A stretch of 64,000 nucleotides of DNA, from contig CAYOLV010000003.1 of the NCBI GenBank assembly GCA_964404895.1, positions 186,001 through 250,000 of the forward strand, in the 5' to 3' direction. Below, piece after piece: positions 16,926 to 26,324 of this stretch (position 1 is its first letter; each line of letters starts with the position of its first letter). Below the pieces are notes generated by a model. That model did no database searches and was not told the origin of the DNA. It saw only the letters and a list, made by a program, of their open reading frames with translations. The translations under genes and the position numbers were made by a program. The DNA comes from JBGSUZ01 sp964404895. GTDB lineage: Bacteria > Bacillota > Clostridia > Peptostreptococcales > Acidaminobacteraceae.

Positions 16926-18485
16926 TCATTCCAATCCTTCCAACAGACTGTCTAGATTTTCGACGAATAAATCCACCATAATCGGATCAAAATGCTTTCC
17001 TTTTTCCGAAATCATATAAGCGATGGCCTCTTCTCTGGAAGAGGCTTCTTTATATATTCGAGAATGGGTTAAGGAATCAAAGACATCGATTACTGCCATC
17101 ATTCTTCCTCTAATTGGAATATCCTTTCCTTTTGAACCCAAAGGATAACCTGTGCCGTCGTACTTTTCATGGTGATAAAGGGCTATTTCTGCCGCAATTC
17201 GCATAATCTCCAAATCAGATTTGCTCAAAATTTGATAACCAATTTGGCTGTGCTCTTGAACCAACTTAAATTCGTCGGAAGTCAACTGACCCCTTTTGGT
17301 CAAAACAGAATTTGAAATGGCGATTTTCCCTACATCGTGCATGGTGCTGGCCACTTTCACCAGTTCACTTTCCGAATAGGAGAAATTATTCAACAAACTA
17401 AACCGATACATCAACTCTGAAATTCGGCGGACGTGACCTGCATTGTCCTCAAAGTGATGCTCCACCACCTCGCCAAGTGTGATGATGATTTCTTTCTGTG
17501 TACTGGTCACCATGTTGTTGACAATGTAGTTTTCCAGGGCGACTGAATAGTTGGAAAGAAAGACTTCTATTAATTCAAAATCGAATTGATCTCGTTTTCC
17601 TTCAATATAAATGTAGTTATTAGGTCCATTAACGATTGAACTTTGAATGACAAACCCAGTTTTGAGAACGTGTACATGATTTTCTGAGGTAACGGTTTTG
17701 GCTATCTCGTCTGCTAAGTCTTTCAACTCTGGGATACTTGAAATGATAGAGCCTATATAACCCTCATATTTCCCAGTTGCTGCAACCACAATCGGTTCAC
17801 TAGACTCATGCTCCATGGTAATAACCCCAGAGCTGTGTTTGTCTGCCCCGTGTAGAAAGACCATTTCCCCTTCTTCCATTTTAAAATTGCTCATTTGATT
17901 TAAAATACTAGTTAAAAACTCATTCAAATGGTTATGTTTGAATAGGTTGGCACTGGTTTCAATAATGCGCTCAAGTCCTCGTCTGCTCCGCTCAATTTTC
18001 ATAAGATCTCTGTAATTTCTCAGCGCCGAATAAATGGTGGTGTTCAGGCGGCTAACGGTTAACTCCGTTTTTATCCTGTAATCGTTAATATCATAGTCTC
18101 GAATGACGCTCTCTTCAGGGGCTTCTCCCGGTTGACCTGTTCTGAGGACAATTCTGGTCATCTCATTCTTAAGCTCTTTGCGTAAATATTCCACAACTTC
18201 AAGGCCTGAATGATTGTGTTCCATGACCACATCCAAAAATACCAATGCCGTATCAGGGTTTTCCTCCAAAAGTTTTTTGGTCTCTGCACCACTGTACGCA
18301 TCCAATAGCAACAAAGCCTTTCCCTCAAACTCAAAGTTTCTCAGAATCATCTTGGTCACATTGTGGATTTCCGCATCGTCATCGGCAATGATGACTTTAT
18401 AGAAGCCCTTGGCTTTTACAGGTATTTCATCATCTTCCATCAAAAAATCAAAATTCAAGTCCGATTCATTCCATTCATCTTTCAT
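16926..18485 (-). CDS. Response regulator with DUF3369-like and HD-GYP domains (c-di-GMP phosphodiesterase)
   Basis: 519 residues in three parts. The receiver domain (about 30-155) contains VFLDVVME with the phosphoacceptor Asp. A middle region (~185-335) resembles DUF3369, a GAF-like domain found in this class. The C-terminal HD-GYP domain has MHDVGKIAIS (the HD pair), a YHHEKYDGTGYP motif with GTGYP in place of canonical GYP context, and DVFDSLTH. HD-GYP proteins degrade cyclic di-GMP. The gene follows the sensor kinase gene after 33 bases and is surely its partner, so an extracellular cue is converted to a change in c-di-GMP. Confidence 0.9.
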   Translation of the reverse strand: MKDEWNESDLNFDFLMEDDEIPVKAKGFYKVIIADDDAEIHNVTKMILRNFEFEGKALLLLDAYSGAETKKLLEENPDTALVFLDVVMEHNHSGLEVVEYLRKELKNEMTRIVLRTGQPGEAPEESVIRDYDINDYRIKTELTVSRLNTTIYSALRNYRDLMKIERSRRGLERIIETSANLFKHNHLNEFLTSILNQMSNFKMEEGEMVFLHGADKHSSGVITMEHESSEPIVVAATGKYEGYIGSIISSIPELKDLADEIAKTVTSENHVHVLKTGFVIQSSIVNGPNNYIYIEGKRDQFDFELIEVFLSNYSVALENYIVNNMVTSTQKEIIITLGEVVEHHFEDNAGHVRRISELMYRFSLLNNFSYSESELVKVASTMHDVGKIAISNSVLTKRGQLTSDEFKLVQEHSQIGYQILSKSDLEIMRIAAEIALYHHEKYDGTGYPLGSKGKDIPIRGRMMAVIDVFDSLTHSRIYKEASSREEAIAYMISEKGKHFDPIMVDLFVENLDSLLEGLE

Positions 18486-18518
18486 AACATCGCCCCCAAA
18501 ATTCCTATATGGTGTGAC

Positions 18519-20993
18519 TTATTCTGTAATCAAGGGCACTCGAATGACGAAACGCGTCCCTTCCCCTAGTGTGCTGTAACAATTGATTTTGCCGTTGAGT
18601 TTTCCAGTGACTAGGTTATAGACCACATTCAGACCTAATCCGCTCCCGCCCTTCCCCCGATTAGTGGTGTAGAACGGTTCGAATATTTTAGGCAAGGCTT
18701 CTGTTGAAATGCCTACGCCGTTGTCTGAGAACTCAATTTGCATGACGTCCTCTTCTTTGACGACCCCAATGTGGATGATGCCCCCTTTAACCTCTTTCAG
18801 CCCATGAATTAAAGCATTCATGACTAAGTTGGTAAATATTTGAGCATAGACTCCAGAATAACTTTTGATGACCATATTCTCGTCACATTGAACCTCAATC
18901 GTATGTCCACTATTTTTATATTCATGTTTCAGACTTAGCAGAATCATGTCTAAATATTCCTTAAAGTTAAAATAGCTTAAGTCTTCTGTAATCTGATTCA
19001 CAGAAATTTCTTTAAAGCTTTTAACCAATTCTGCCGCCCGATAAAGGTTATTATTTAAAATGTTGGCTGTTTCGTCTAAACTCCGAAGAAACTCTATCAG
19101 CTGAGTTCGTGTCATTGTGCCATTTTGCATCTGTTCCATCAATTGGTCATTAATCGTTTTGAGATAAGAAGCCGCTGAAACAGACACCCCCAGCGGGGTA
19201 TTAATTTCATGGGCAATCCCAGAGACTAAGCCTCCAAGTGAAGCCATTTTTTCTTTTTCTATCAACTCGTCCATGGCGACTTTCAACTCTGTGGTACGTG
19301 CATCTACCATTTTTTCCAGAGTGGCTTTTTCCATTTCATGCAGGTCTTGAATTTCCTCTTGAGCTTCTATCAACTCGGTAATATCCGCATTTGAACCTAA
19401 AATCATATCTACACGCCCAAGAATATTGATCATTGGAATTAAATTGATGTTATAAACATGACGTTTTCCATCTCTTCTAATGTTGGCATATTGGAAAGAG
19501 TATTTTTCTTTCGTCTCCGCTACCCGATCAATTTGTTCTTTCCAGAACCTCAACTCATCTGGATCAGGGAAGATGATTTCAATATGCTTCCCAAGAATCT
19601 CTTTTCGTTCTAGTCCGATTTCTTTTTCAAATCGCTGATTGATGGCTATAAACTTATAATCTGGTGTGATGCTGTAAATCATGTCATCAATATTTTCAAC
19701 CAGTGTACGGTATTTTTCCTCGCTGATCTGGATTTTTTCAAAGGAATCTTTAAGACTCATGGACATCTCTTTAAAAGCTTCCATAAGTTCGTCTATCTCA
19801 GCAATTGGCAAGAATGAATGTGAAATGTTGTGTTCAAAATCCCCATGAGAAAGGGCAACTGCCGCTTCAACACCTTCTTTAATAGGATGAATGACTTTCG
19901 AGACTACCAAAGCGCCTATCAGCCCCACTATGGAAGCCATAACCAGTATAATCAACAATGAGGTGTTTTGATGTCCCTTGATTGCTCCCATCAAATCATT
20001 CTCTGGAATGACGGCTACGACTTTCCAACCCAACTTTTCTAAAGAAGAAACTTCTGACACCTGGACATAAAACTTTTCAGAGATGCCGTCCACTTGCTCA
20101 ACTTGATTCATCTGTTCTGGGTGCTCCTGCATATACAAAGCTGAGGTCTTGATCATTTCAGAGTCAAATTCAAACGCTTTAATCAATTCTACAGAGCTGT
20201 TTCCACTGGAATCTTTAACAAGGTTCATAACAGGCTCAACTCCAGACTGGGCAATCAAATTCCAATCTTTGTCTACGATATAGATAACCCCTGAACCTTT
20301 GGTTTTGTCTGCCTTTAAGAAAGCATTAATCCCATTGAGTTTAACGTCTGTATCCGCAACGCCTACAAATTTTCCAGATTGATTAAAGACGGGCACTAAA
20401 CTGGAAATCGTAATTTCCATTTTCTCATCGGCGTTGACATAAATGTCAGACCACTGAACTTCTGGAGTGTTTTTCACAGGTACATACCACGGACGCGACA
20501 AAACGTCGTAGTCTTTGTAAGCCCCTACGACTGTTGAATGAATGGTCTCATTTTCATAAATATTGAGCATGCCTGCCGTCCGCTCGTCCTTCAGCATGAG
20601 AGAGAAATCGCCGCTGTCATTGGCACGAATGCCTACAAACCTGCCTTTTTCGTCCCCAAAACTGAGAACGCTGACTTGAGGGGTATTTTCTTGAACGGTT
20701 TTCATATAAGCAAGGGCAACATTGCCCATTTGAGCCAAGTCCCCTTGCTCGCTTAATGCCATTTCTCTAATTTCAGTGGCAAAGATTTGGTTAATCCGCT
20801 CAGGGTCTTGAAGCAGTTCGTTGAGCTTCTGTTGGGTATTTTCATTGACAGCAATGGCCATTTTAGTCCCTTGCTCTTTGGCAAGCCAATTATAGTCACT
20901 TTGAAGCACAGAAACCAGCATCAATAAAATGACACAGATAAAGATCATGAACGGCAACACTAGAGCCGTCTTAATAGAAATCCTTTTGATCAT
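18519..20993 (-). CDS. Cache/HAMP/PAS sensor histidine kinase
   Basis: 824 residues. A membrane segment at about 10-28, a large external dCache domain (~35-340, with YKDYDVLSRPWYVP and DIYVNADEKMEIT typical of ligand-binding Cache folds), a second membrane segment (~345-370), HAMP, a PAS domain (~445-560, YSITPDYKFIAINQRFE), a coiled coil, HisKA with GIAHEINTPLGV, and an ATPase domain with the N box (MNALIHG), DNGVGIS and GGSGLGLN. The HEINTPLG form is typical of kinases that work with non-DNA-binding regulators. ATG at 20993 is followed downstream by its HD-GYP response regulator. Cache domains of this sort usually bind small organic molecules; the ligand is not predictable here. Confidence 0.92.
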   Translation of the reverse strand: MIKRISIKTALVLPFMIFICVILLMLVSVLQSDYNWLAKEQGTKMAIAVNENTQQKLNELLQDPERINQIFATEIREMALSEQGDLAQMGNVALAYMKTVQENTPQVSVLSFGDEKGRFVGIRANDSGDFSLMLKDERTAGMLNIYENETIHSTVVGAYKDYDVLSRPWYVPVKNTPEVQWSDIYVNADEKMEITISSLVPVFNQSGKFVGVADTDVKLNGINAFLKADKTKGSGVIYIVDKDWNLIAQSGVEPVMNLVKDSSGNSSVELIKAFEFDSEMIKTSALYMQEHPEQMNQVEQVDGISEKFYVQVSEVSSLEKLGWKVVAVIPENDLMGAIKGHQNTSLLIILVMASIVGLIGALVVSKVIHPIKEGVEAAVALSHGDFEHNISHSFLPIAEIDELMEAFKEMSMSLKDSFEKIQISEEKYRTLVENIDDMIYSITPDYKFIAINQRFEKEIGLERKEILGKHIEIIFPDPDELRFWKEQIDRVAETKEKYSFQYANIRRDGKRHVYNINLIPMINILGRVDMILGSNADITELIEAQEEIQDLHEMEKATLEKMVDARTTELKVAMDELIEKEKMASLGGLVSGIAHEINTPLGVSVSAASYLKTINDQLMEQMQNGTMTRTQLIEFLRSLDETANILNNNLYRAAELVKSFKEISVNQITEDLSYFNFKEYLDMILLSLKHEYKNSGHTIEVQCDENMVIKSYSGVYAQIFTNLVMNALIHGLKEVKGGIIHIGVVKEEDVMQIEFSDNGVGISTEALPKIFEPFYTTNRGKGGSGLGLNVVYNLVTGKLNGKINCYSTLGEGTRFVIRVPLITE

Positions 20994-21066
20994 GCCGTAA
21001 GCCTCCCCAGTTGAATGACGTTGCTGTCTATTTATATACCTCTATTTCGGAAGACTAACCAATATT

Positions 21067-23256
21067 TTAACGTCTATACAATACCCATAAATAGTGTTTG
21101 GCTCTTGTGAGTGCCACATAGAGTCTGCGTTTTTCAATGGCGTCCGCCGTTGGATAATTCGCCTCTGAACCGTCATAAACCAGGGCTGCATCGAATTCAA
21201 GTCCCTTGGCTCTGTCCACGGTAATAATGCTGACTCCGTCCGTAAATGGGTCTGCATCTTTGGTTATGGCATTAATGGCGTAAGGGTTACTGCGTTTCTT
21301 CAACATTTTTTCCAGTCCGATGACGGCTTCGCCCGTTTGGCAGATAATCGCCACCGTTCTAAATTTTCGCTCTGAACAGGCATAAATGAAGTCGATCACC
21401 CCTTGCTCCATTTCACCTACAGTAGGACAATCCCTTTTCAGCACAGGTTCTCCCCGTCTTTGAACAGGTCTGGCTTTTAAGTGGTCGTCTGCAATCAGAT
21501 GGTTGGCAAACTCTACAATTTCCCAAGTGGAACGGTAACTGTCGTTGAGGTAGTATATGTCTGGTTTCAGGTCTGAAATGACCCCGCCCATGAGCTCTTC
21601 CCAACTGGACAGCCCTCTATGCCTATAAATCCCTTGGTGAATGTCTCCCATAAGGGTCATGGAGTGGTTTTCAGATAGCTTTCGAATGACCCAGAACTCT
21701 TCTGGGCTGTAGTCTTGAGCCTCATCCACAAAGATATGTCTGTATCTGTTAATGCCTTCACGACCCTCTATGCCCCATTTCAAGTGGAACAGCGCCGCTA
21801 GGTCTTTTCTTTCCAGTTTTCCTTGTTCTAGTATTTCTAAGGTAATGTCTCTAACCGTTTCAAACGCCGTCAGCCCAAATTTTTCAGCCACCTCTGGCTT
21901 TGTGTTCCAAAAGTGTTTGTAGACTTTTATGAGGTCTAGGGGCATGAACTTTTGGTTGTACTGGTTGACAGCTTCTTTCAATTCTAGTTCAACCCGTGCC
22001 TGCTCTTTTAAGGTTAAGTTCGCCAATGGCCCTTCCATCTGCTCCGTCAAAAAGACCCGCAGTTTAGAAGTCACATAGTCTTGAACCTGTTTGACGACCT
22101 TGTTGAAAGGCATTTCCTTGTTGACCAGTTTTCGTTGTTCGTCAGCTCTTACACGGAAAATTGAGCCTGCTGCTTCTATTTTAAGGGGTTCGATTTTCTT
22201 TAAAATTAAGTTATATAAAGAATCCATATAGGCATCCATCAAGGTAATAAACCCGTCTGAGCCCTTCTGTGCATAAGCTTCCAGAACTTCTGGACGATTG
22301 TGATACTCAGGTATTTCGTTTAAATGAACCACGCCCTGTTTGTGCTGTAAAATCTTTTTCATCAAACTCTCAAAGGTCTCTTGTTTCACGGTTTCTGTTT
22401 CTAACATTGGGAGCAAATCTTGTATGTAGTCCACAAATTGAGGGTTTGGCACCAATACCAGCACCGCGTCTTCTGAAAGGGCTTTTCTGTAATTATATAG
22501 AAGGAAGGCGATTCTATGGAGACCTACCGTACTCTTTCCAGAGCCTGCAACCCCTTGTACTACTAGGGTTCTATTCAGTGGCAGTCTAATAATTTTATCC
22601 TGTTCCCCTTGAATGGAACGAATGATGTCTTTGAGCTTTGCCTCAGTGTCCGAAGCCAGAATCTGCATCAAAATGGCATCTTCCACGTCTACGGGTTTTT
22701 CCCCTTCTGGATCATCCGCCGCAATACTGTCAATAATCGCTTTTCCGCTGATGATGTCTTCGCAGGCCAACAGGGTTCTGCCATCCACAAGATACCTTCT
22801 TTTCCCTAAGGTTTCGCCGCTGACCGTGTCCCCTTCATGGGTGGTTTCCAAATCTTCTATGCGGCTTCGGTCTCTGTAAAAAATCTCTGAAAGAGGGGCT
22901 TTCCAACTGAGTACCCGATAACCCTTCTCATCTGCTTCATTAAATCCAAAATAGCCCAGGTAATAGGATTTTTCCTGTTCCTCTCCGTCTGCGCGAAAGT
23001 CGAAACGTCCAAAATAAGCTTCTTGGAGCATTTTTTCGTGTTTTGCCGCTTCATTTTCACTAAGTGTCAGTGCCTTTTTAAGCGCAATCAATTGGGACAA
23101 GCCCTTGCTACCCACCTTCTGCTGATCTTTAACCTGTTCATCGATTTGATTGACCCGTTCTTTGATGTACACCAAAGATTTTTCTACGGCGTCACAGGTT
23201 CCGTTTAAATTCTCTTGTTCGGCTTGAAGATCTTTTTCGTCCAGTTGTTTAGCCAT
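21067..23256 (-). CDS. helD: HelD-type UvrD-family helicase / RNA polymerase recycling factor
   Basis: 729 residues. The N-terminal ~150 residues are a charged coiled-coil arm, followed by the UvrD-like Walker A GVAGSGKSTVGLHR near residue 235. Later motifs are IFVDEAQDYSPEEF (Walker B), GDIHQGIY, NDSYRST and VDRAKGLEFDAALV, ending in YVALTRAKHYLWV. An N-terminal coiled coil plus the LHRIAFLLYNYR sequence after the P-loop points to HelD, which frees stalled RNA polymerase from nucleic acid in Gram-positive bacteria, rather than to a UvrD/PcrA repair helicase. It is transcribed alone. Confidence 0.85.
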   Translation of the reverse strand: MAKQLDEKDLQAEQENLNGTCDAVEKSLVYIKERVNQIDEQVKDQQKVGSKGLSQLIALKKALTLSENEAAKHEKMLQEAYFGRFDFRADGEEQEKSYYLGYFGFNEADEKGYRVLSWKAPLSEIFYRDRSRIEDLETTHEGDTVSGETLGKRRYLVDGRTLLACEDIISGKAIIDSIAADDPEGEKPVDVEDAILMQILASDTEAKLKDIIRSIQGEQDKIIRLPLNRTLVVQGVAGSGKSTVGLHRIAFLLYNYRKALSEDAVLVLVPNPQFVDYIQDLLPMLETETVKQETFESLMKKILQHKQGVVHLNEIPEYHNRPEVLEAYAQKGSDGFITLMDAYMDSLYNLILKKIEPLKIEAAGSIFRVRADEQRKLVNKEMPFNKVVKQVQDYVTSKLRVFLTEQMEGPLANLTLKEQARVELELKEAVNQYNQKFMPLDLIKVYKHFWNTKPEVAEKFGLTAFETVRDITLEILEQGKLERKDLAALFHLKWGIEGREGINRYRHIFVDEAQDYSPEEFWVIRKLSENHSMTLMGDIHQGIYRHRGLSSWEELMGGVISDLKPDIYYLNDSYRSTWEIVEFANHLIADDHLKARPVQRRGEPVLKRDCPTVGEMEQGVIDFIYACSERKFRTVAIICQTGEAVIGLEKMLKKRSNPYAINAITKDADPFTDGVSIITVDRAKGLEFDAALVYDGSEANYPTADAIEKRRLYVALTRAKHYLWVLYRR

Positions 23257-23364
23257 TTTGTACCTCCGTCTTGAGCATCGTTCATGTATTTGTACAGTTT
23301 CCTTAAGCCACGCTTTAGGACTTATACAAAAGGCAGCGCTTTGCCGACCAGAAAAACATCATAT

Positions 23365-23396
23365 AAAAAAAGAGGTTGAAATTCAACCTCTTTTAT
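23365..23396 (-). terminator. Bidirectional intrinsic terminator after the NADH oxidase gene
   Basis: A perfect palindrome with AAAAGAGGTTGAA arms flanked by A and T runs, in the 223-bp gap between the nox stop and the helD start. Confidence 0.85.
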
Positions 23397-23479
23397 AATT
23401 TGTCATATGAATGATAAATATGTGTAACACTGATTATTAAGCCCACTGGGCTAGGGTTCATTTATACCCGAACTCCGCC

Positions 23480-24817
23480 TTACGCTTGAGTCAAAGCTTG
23501 AAGCCCTGCAATGTTCAGAAGACTCCATGGCTTGTCATAGTGTGGCAAGAAGAAGAAGTCCACAAGGGCTAATTCATCTATGGTCATTTTATTTTGTATA
23601 ACCACTGACATGGTGTTCATCATTTGAGCCAAGTTCACTGTGGAGTGAATTTGTGCCCCTAAAATCACACGGTCCGACTTTCTGTAAACCACTTTTAAAA
23701 GGGCTTGTTCAGCGGTTGGCATGAACTCAGGTCTGTAGGCGTCTTTCACTAATACGGTGTTGTATTCAATACCTGCACATTTCACCGCTTCTTCTGTCAT
23801 ACCCGTTGCCGCAATGTGGTTGTCGTAAATTTTAATAGCCGATGTGGCTTGTGTTCCCATGTGCTTCATAGTAGGGGCTTTCAAGTTTTTCGCTACCAAA
23901 AGACCCATACGAATGGCATTGGTTGCAAGAGGAATATAAACTTGCTCCCCTGTTGGGTTGTATTTCACCGAACAACAGTCCCCAGCCGCAAATACGTCTT
24001 TGACGCTGGTTTGCATGTATTCGTCAACGATAATGCCGCCCCCTGCTGTCATATCCAATTTGCCTTTGAAAAGCTCTGTGCTTGGTCTAAAGCCAATACA
24101 TAAAATGACCAAATCTGCATCGTAGCTGCCTTTGTCTGTAATAACACGTTTCACTTTGCCATTTTCCCCTTCAAACTTTTGAACCGTTTGACCAAGGGCC
24201 ATTTTAACGCCGTGAGCTTCTAAGGAAGCTTGTGTTACCGATGTAAATTCTTCATCTAAATACTTATTGAGAATACGGTCAACGGAGTCAATTAAAGTCA
24301 CGTTTTTGCCGTTTTCTTCAAAAGCTTCAACCAATTCTACACCGATATAACCTGCCCCAACCACAATGACGTTTTTAGCATCCTTTGCCTTCTCAATAAT
24401 GGCATTGGAATGGTTGTAGTTTTTAGAGAGCATAATATTTTCAAGTTGAATGCCTTCAATCGGTGGTGTGATTGGCCATGAACCAGTCGTAACAATGAGT
24501 TTGTCAAAGGTGTCTTCTAAAGTTTCACCGCTGACTAAATTCTTAATGGTAATTTTCTTGCCTTCCAAGTCCACGTCTACTACGTCGTGCTGCATTTTTG
24601 TGACAACCCCTTTTTCTGCAAGGGCCTCTGGAGAACTATAGAAAAGACCTTGAGGATCTGCCACCACACCGCCCACATAAAGGGCAATACCACAAGACAA
24701 GAAGGAAATGTTGTCATTTCTTTCATAGACCGTAATTTGCGCTTCTGGGTGAAGGGTGAGGGTATTGACAATTGCAGCAGTTCCAGCGTGTGTACATCCA
24801 ATAACAGCAACTTTCAT
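23480..24817 (-). CDS. nox: NADH oxidase / CoA-disulfide reductase family flavoprotein
   Basis: 445 residues, the usual length for this family. The N-terminal FAD motif is VIGCTHAGTAAI, and the redox Cys42 sits in SFLSCG, the hallmark of water-forming NADH oxidases, NADH peroxidases and CoA-disulfide reductases. A second dinucleotide site VIVVGAGYIGVE near residue 155 binds NADH, and VFAAGDCCSV precedes the C-terminal dimerisation domain. ATG 24817 with AAGGAGAATC upstream is chosen over 24838. It is monocistronic with a good promoter and terminator. A role in removing oxygen or peroxide in an anaerobe is likely; the exact substrate cannot be separated by sequence. Confidence 0.88.
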   Translation of the reverse strand: MKVAVIGCTHAGTAAIVNTLTLHPEAQITVYERNDNISFLSCGIALYVGGVVADPQGLFYSSPEALAEKGVVTKMQHDVVDVDLEGKKITIKNLVSGETLEDTFDKLIVTTGSWPITPPIEGIQLENIMLSKNYNHSNAIIEKAKDAKNVIVVGAGYIGVELVEAFEENGKNVTLIDSVDRILNKYLDEEFTSVTQASLEAHGVKMALGQTVQKFEGENGKVKRVITDKGSYDADLVILCIGFRPSTELFKGKLDMTAGGGIIVDEYMQTSVKDVFAAGDCCSVKYNPTGEQVYIPLATNAIRMGLLVAKNLKAPTMKHMGTQATSAIKIYDNHIAATGMTEEAVKCAGIEYNTVLVKDAYRPEFMPTAEQALLKVVYRKSDRVILGAQIHSTVNLAQMMNTMSVVIQNKMTIDELALVDFFFLPHYDKPWSLLNIAGLQALTQA

Positions 24818-24885
24818 AATGAGATTCTCCTTCAACAATAAAATGATTTATAGGGTTTGCATTAACTTTAACAATCTTTAGGTTT

Positions 24886-24914
24886 ATTATAACGCAAAAA
24901 TTCCATGTTGTCAT
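24886..24914 (-). promoter_or_regulatory. Promoter of the NADH oxidase gene
   Basis: On the minus strand ATGACA, a 17-bp spacer and TATAAT: near-consensus sigma-A elements about 70 bp before the start codon. Confidence 0.65.
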
Positions 24915-24980
24915 TATATAATTGTAATTATTTCATTTTGGATGTTGTTATCATTTATTCTCATTACAAAAGTATGCTTT

Positions 24981-26324
24981 TTAGCGATCTTCCATTTTTA
25001 TATAAGGCTGATTGCCCCCTACACTGATGTAAGCGGGGCGCATAATTTTAGAGTCGCTGACAATCTGTTCAATTCTATGGGCACACCACCCGCTAACCCT
25101 TGCCGCAGCAAAGAGTGGGGTAAAGAGTTCTTCTGGAATATCCAGTAGGCTGTAGACGAAACCTGAGTACAAATCCACATTGGCACAAACTCTGTCCATT
25201 GCCGTTCTTTTCTCATTGAGGATTTTACTGCCGAGAACTTCGATGGCTTCATACAAAGCGTAAAGTGTCATGGCATCTTTTTCCTCTGCCAATTTCACCG
25301 CTTGGCTTTTCAGCAGTTTCACCCGTGGGTCAGAAATGGTATAGACCGCGTGGCCCATGCCATAAATAAGGCCTGACTTGTCAAATACCTCTTTTGCCAA
25401 CATTTTTCTCAAATAAGTTTCTAAGGCGCCACCCTCTGCCCAGTTTGGACAATGGGCTAAAATATCGTCTACCATGGCTTTGACCTTATAACTTGCCCCG
25501 CCATGCTTTGGCCCTTTCAAAGACCCTAAGGCTGTGGTAATGGCAGAATAAGTATCTGTTCCGCTGGATGAAACCACATGTGTGGCAAAGGCAGAGTTAT
25601 TGCCACCGCCGTGATCCGCATGAATGACTAGGCAAAGGTCTAAAACCGAAGCTTCCGTCTTGGTATATTTTCCGTCTAAACGAATGAGTCGGAGAATGTT
25701 CCCCGCTGTACCTATACCCTTTTTAGGCTGATGAATCACCAAGCTTTCCCCATTAAAATAGTGGGCTTTTGCCTGATAGCCATAGGCAATAATGGTTGGA
25801 AACTGGGCAATGAGGCGAATACTCTGTCTAATTAAATTAGGCACATCAATGTTGTCAGGGTCTTCATCGTAAGAATAGAGCACCAACACACTGCGCATGA
25901 GCTTGTTCATAATGTCCTTGCTAGGATTCTTCAAAATCATATTTTCTGTAAAATCTGGAGGGAGAGGACGGGATTTGTCTAGAAGTTCGTTAAAGTGTTT
26001 GAGAGCTTCTTCGTTAGGCAACTCGCCGAAAAGAAGGAGATAAGCCGTTTCCTCAAAGCCTCTTCGGTTCTCTTCCTGAAATCCTTCTACCAAATCCTCT
26101 ACGTCTATTCCTCTATAGTAGAGTTTCCCCGGCATAGGGACTTTCACCCCATCTACAATTTCATAGCCGTCTACTGCCCCAACGTCGGTGAGTCCTACTA
26201 AAACCCCAGTCCCGTTAGGGTTTCTAAGCCCACGCATGACATGGTTCTTGTCATATTCCGACTGATCTATTTTATTATTTTCAGTGGCGATGGCCGCCAT
26301 TAAATTAATCCATTCATTGGTCAT
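24981..26324 (-). CDS. Citrate synthase
   Basis: 447 residues. It condenses acetyl-CoA and oxaloacetate to citrate. The conserved histidine regions are visible: CLVIHADHGGGNNSAF and GMGHAVYTISDPR, plus the GPKHGGAS loop. The last gene of an aconitase - isocitrate dehydrogenase - citrate synthase operon, its start overlaps the end of the dehydrogenase gene by 4 bases. In an anaerobe such an oxidative half-cycle makes 2-oxoglutarate for glutamate. The Si-type rather than Re-type enzyme is indicated, which is of note because some clostridia use the unrelated Re-citrate synthase. Methylcitrate synthase activity is an alternative but does not fit the operon. Confidence 0.93.
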   Translation of the reverse strand: MTNEWINLMAAIATENNKIDQSEYDKNHVMRGLRNPNGTGVLVGLTDVGAVDGYEIVDGVKVPMPGKLYYRGIDVEDLVEGFQEENRRGFEETAYLLLFGELPNEEALKHFNELLDKSRPLPPDFTENMILKNPSKDIMNKLMRSVLVLYSYDEDPDNIDVPNLIRQSIRLIAQFPTIIAYGYQAKAHYFNGESLVIHQPKKGIGTAGNILRLIRLDGKYTKTEASVLDLCLVIHADHGGGNNSAFATHVVSSSGTDTYSAITTALGSLKGPKHGGASYKVKAMVDDILAHCPNWAEGGALETYLRKMLAKEVFDKSGLIYGMGHAVYTISDPRVKLLKSQAVKLAEEKDAMTLYALYEAIEVLGSKILNEKRTAMDRVCANVDLYSGFVYSLLDIPEELFTPLFAAARVSGWCAHRIEQIVSDSKIMRPAYISVGGNQPYIKMEDR

